Source: Methanobacteriota archaeon
Lineage (GTDB): Archaea; Thermoplasmatota; Poseidoniia; Poseidoniales; Poseidoniaceae
DNA length: 14,653 nt
Assembly: GCA_002702945.1 (NCBI GenBank)
Contig: PADF01000003.1
Coordinates: 1 to 14,653 of the forward strand
Reading direction: 5' to 3'
A model generated the notes under the pieces. The model was given only the letters and a program-made list of their open reading frames with translations, was not told where the DNA came from and made no database searches. The position numbers and the translations under genes are program-made. Positions 13,128-14,653 of the stretch are shown here, one piece after another (the first letter of the stretch is position 1; each line of letters begins with the position of its first letter).

Positions 13128-13760
13128 ATGTTCAGTGAAGTTGTATGGAAAAAACCAACCTTATGGCACCAAGGTCTGAGTTCTGACAGATTAAATTATT
13201 TGGAACGAGCAATATCGATTACATTTTTTGCTGGCTTGACTGCTTTGTGCGCTCAAATTGCATTCGCAGTTCCATGGACACCAGTCCCCTATACTTTCCA
13301 GACATTCGCTGTTTTGGCAACGGGCGTCTATCTTAGAAGGAATGATGCTTTTGTTTCTGGATGTGTGTATGTCCTTGCAGGAGCTATTGGCGCACCAGTT
13401 TTTGCTGAAGGCGGAGATATGCTATTTGATAGTGGTAAATTGATCGCTAGTGGCGGATATTTGATTTCTTTCCCGATTGCTTCTGCTCTTGTTGCTGAAG
13501 GATTAGACCGCTCAAGAAGTGCAGGTATTACCGATTTCAAAGCACAGATAACCTGCTGGACACTTGCAATGATTCCAGTTTATGTCATTGGCACTGTTTG
13601 GTTGGCAGAATCCTACGGTGTTGACATGGCTCAAGCATTTGAATGGGGCGTTGAGCCATTCTTGGTTTGGGACTTTGCTAAAATCGTAGTTATGGCAATT
13701 ATAACAACCAAAGTTTGGTCTTATTCAAATGACAAAAAATCTTCTGCTGATGTACAATAA
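13128..13760 (+). CDS. bioY: BioY family biotin transporter (substrate-binding S component)
   Basis: A 210-residue membrane protein that captures biotin for uptake. GLTALCAQIAFAVPWTPVPYTFQTFAVLATGVYL (36-69) is the hallmark first part of BioY ('ALxAQI.IP.P.TPVP.TLQTF.VLL.G'), followed by SGCVYVLAGAIGAPVFAEGG (77-96) and GGYLISFPIAS (109-119), then two further hydrophobic helices (about 138-160 and 170-195). About six transmembrane segments are expected. Neither the ECF ATPases (BioM/EcfA) nor EcfT is in the window, so it either works alone, as reported for some BioY proteins, or shares a module coded elsewhere. It starts ten bases after the deacetylase stop; no ribosome binding site is visible before ATG 13128. 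Confidence 0.88.
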   Translation: MFSEVVWKKPTLWHQGLSSDRLNYLERAISITFFAGLTALCAQIAFAVPWTPVPYTFQTFAVLATGVYLRRNDAFVSGCVYVLAGAIGAPVFAEGGDMLFDSGKLIASGGYLISFPIASALVAEGLDRSRSAGITDFKAQITCWTLAMIPVYVIGTVWLAESYGVDMAQAFEWGVEPFLVWDFAKIVVMAIITTKVWSYSNDKKSSADVQ

Positions 13761-13791
13761 ATTGTACCCAGTGAAAGAAACAGAATAAGTG

Positions 13792-13818
13792 ATATCATAT
13801 AGATATCGTTATAATATC
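13792..13818 (+). promoter_or_regulatory. Promoter region of the SPFH gene with GATATC inverted repeat
   Basis: Two GATATC hexamers (13792-13797 and 13802-13807), four bases apart, are followed by TTATAATATC (about 13809-13818), a TATA-like box. A start site about 26 bases later falls close to 13838, just at the GGTGA ribosome site four bases before ATG 13847. The palindromic pair may be a regulator site overlapping the upstream promoter element. Confidence 0.4.
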
Positions 13819-13846
13819 TTTATTGTTAGGATCAAGCGGTGAAAGA

Positions 13847-14653
13847 ATGGAATCACAAAGCGCAGCAATAAACGAAATACAATTTAGAGACATAGAAATC
13901 AAATCCTTAAGCGGTTGGCTGGGATTATTTATTCACATAATTATTGTCCCAGTGTTATTTTTAGGCAGTTTTGGACTTTATGCACTTGGCGCCGGAGGTA
14001 TCGTCCTAGGTGGATTATTACAGATGTGTATTGGAATATTATGGTTTGTGATGTGGAATTCCTACGTTGTCATTAATCCAAACGAATCAGCTGTTTGTCA
14101 ATTCTTTGGTAAGTATGTCGGTTCAGTAAAAACAGAAGGATTCCGTTGGTTCGTCAACCCATTATACGAGAAAACAAAGGTGATTTTTAGAATTAGAAAT
14201 TTTGAATCTGCAAAGTTGAAGGTTAACGATGTCAATGCTAACCCAATCGATATCGCAGCAGTAGTGGTTTGGAGAGTTTTTGATGCAGCTGAAGCCTTAT
14301 TCGAAGTCGATGATTACGAAAACTATGTCCAAATCCAAAGTGAAGCCGCTCTTAGGGCGATGGCAACAAAGTATCCATACGATATCATTGAAGAGAAAGA
14401 TCTAGGTGGCGTGGCACTTTCAAGCCATCAAGAAGTAGTTGCAACAGAACTTAGAGAATCGGTCCAAGCAAGATTAAGCCGAGCAGGAATAGAAGTTTTG
14501 GAAGCAAGAATTAGCCACTTGGCCTATGCTCCTGAAGTCGCTCAAGCAATGCTAAGAAGGCAGCAAGCAAGTGCAGTTGTAGCAGCAAGAAGAGAGATTG
14601 TCGATGGTGCAGTTGGTATGGTTGAACTAGCATTAGATCAGTTAAGTGTAAAG
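13847..14653 (+). CDS. SPFH/band 7 (stomatin/prohibitin-like) membrane protein, 3' end outside window
   Basis: The first 269 residues are present; the frame is open at the window edge. Two hydrophobic segments (about 24-47 and 49-71) form a membrane hairpin, followed by SYVVINPNESAVCQFFGKYVGSVKTEGFRWFVNPLYEK (72-109), the start of the SPFH domain, then NPIDIAAVVVWRVFDAAEALFEVDDYENYVQIQSEAALRAMATKYPYD (132-179) and LRESVQARLSRAGIEVLEARISHLAYAPEVAQAMLRRQQASAVVAARREIVDGAVGMVE, which matches the final SPFH strand and the coiled-coil helix. This form with two N-terminal helices and the 'M.RRQQA.A.V.AR..IV.GAV.MV' ending is a common prokaryotic SPFH subtype. It probably oligomerises in the membrane as a scaffold for microdomains or proteases. 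GGTGA four bases before the ATG supports the start. Confidence 0.88.
   Translation, partial: MESQSAAINEIQFRDIEIKSLSGWLGLFIHIIIVPVLFLGSFGLYALGAGGIVLGGLLQMCIGILWFVMWNSYVVINPNESAVCQFFGKYVGSVKTEGFRWFVNPLYEKTKVIFRIRNFESAKLKVNDVNANPIDIAAVVVWRVFDAAEALFEVDDYENYVQIQSEAALRAMATKYPYDIIEEKDLGGVALSSHQEVVATELRESVQARLSRAGIEVLEARISHLAYAPEVAQAMLRRQQASAVVAARREIVDGAVGMVELALDQLSVK

Noticed and set aside
1..14653. Insertion sequence, integrase, toxin-antitoxin, restriction or other defence genes
   Set aside because: No transposase, integrase, nuclease or modification genes were found; the SF1 helicase has no defence partners beside it and is of the common Upf1-like core type.

Overview
The window looks like a piece of an archaeal chromosome, most likely a planktonic marine euryarchaeon of the Marine Group II (Poseidoniales) kind. 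Seen directly: an archaeal type IV pilin with a DEAVSPVIATILMVAITV-type N-terminus, a type II methionine aminopeptidase, TATA-box-like promoters about 27 bp before starts, GGTGA/GAGG ribosome binding sites, and A+T-rich sequence with short intergenic gaps. The lineage is an inference from gene content; there is no rRNA or tRNA here to settle it.

Region 1 (1-3682) is a surface-glycan block: the end of a sugar-nucleotide epimerase, two GT4 glycosyltransferases whose 3' ends overlap tail to tail, and a membrane GT2 glycosyltransferase fired divergently from the second GT4. Region 2 (3683-4643) holds the pilin gene on the minus strand, bracketed by a 5' leader hairpin and a strong 3' hairpin with a UUCG loop and U-run. 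Upstream of it is a 400-bp gene-free stretch with a candidate structured small RNA, its own TATA box, and a 16-bp perfect inverted repeat.

Region 3 (4644-7675) is a tight minus-strand operon: a proline-rich repeat protein, a 91-residue unknown, TsaC/Sua5-type threonylcarbamoyl-AMP synthase and methionine aminopeptidase. The last two act in tRNA modification and in nascent-protein processing. Upstream on the same strand lie an RDD membrane protein (7741-8307, apparently with its own near-leaderless promoter) and an Upf1-like SF1 helicase (8346-10361).

Region 4 (10462-14653) is on the plus strand. A zinc-ribbon protein with 13-residue Pro/Glu repeats is divergent from the helicase and is followed closely by a GNAT acetyltransferase, a NodB-type polysaccharide deacetylase and a BioY biotin transporter. 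After a promoter-bearing gap comes an SPFH (band 7) membrane protein cut by the window end.

Most of the window is conserved housekeeping or envelope genes. The least explained parts are the pilin-upstream region with its candidate RNA, the small conserved-looking protein in the TsaC operon, and the two low-complexity proteins.
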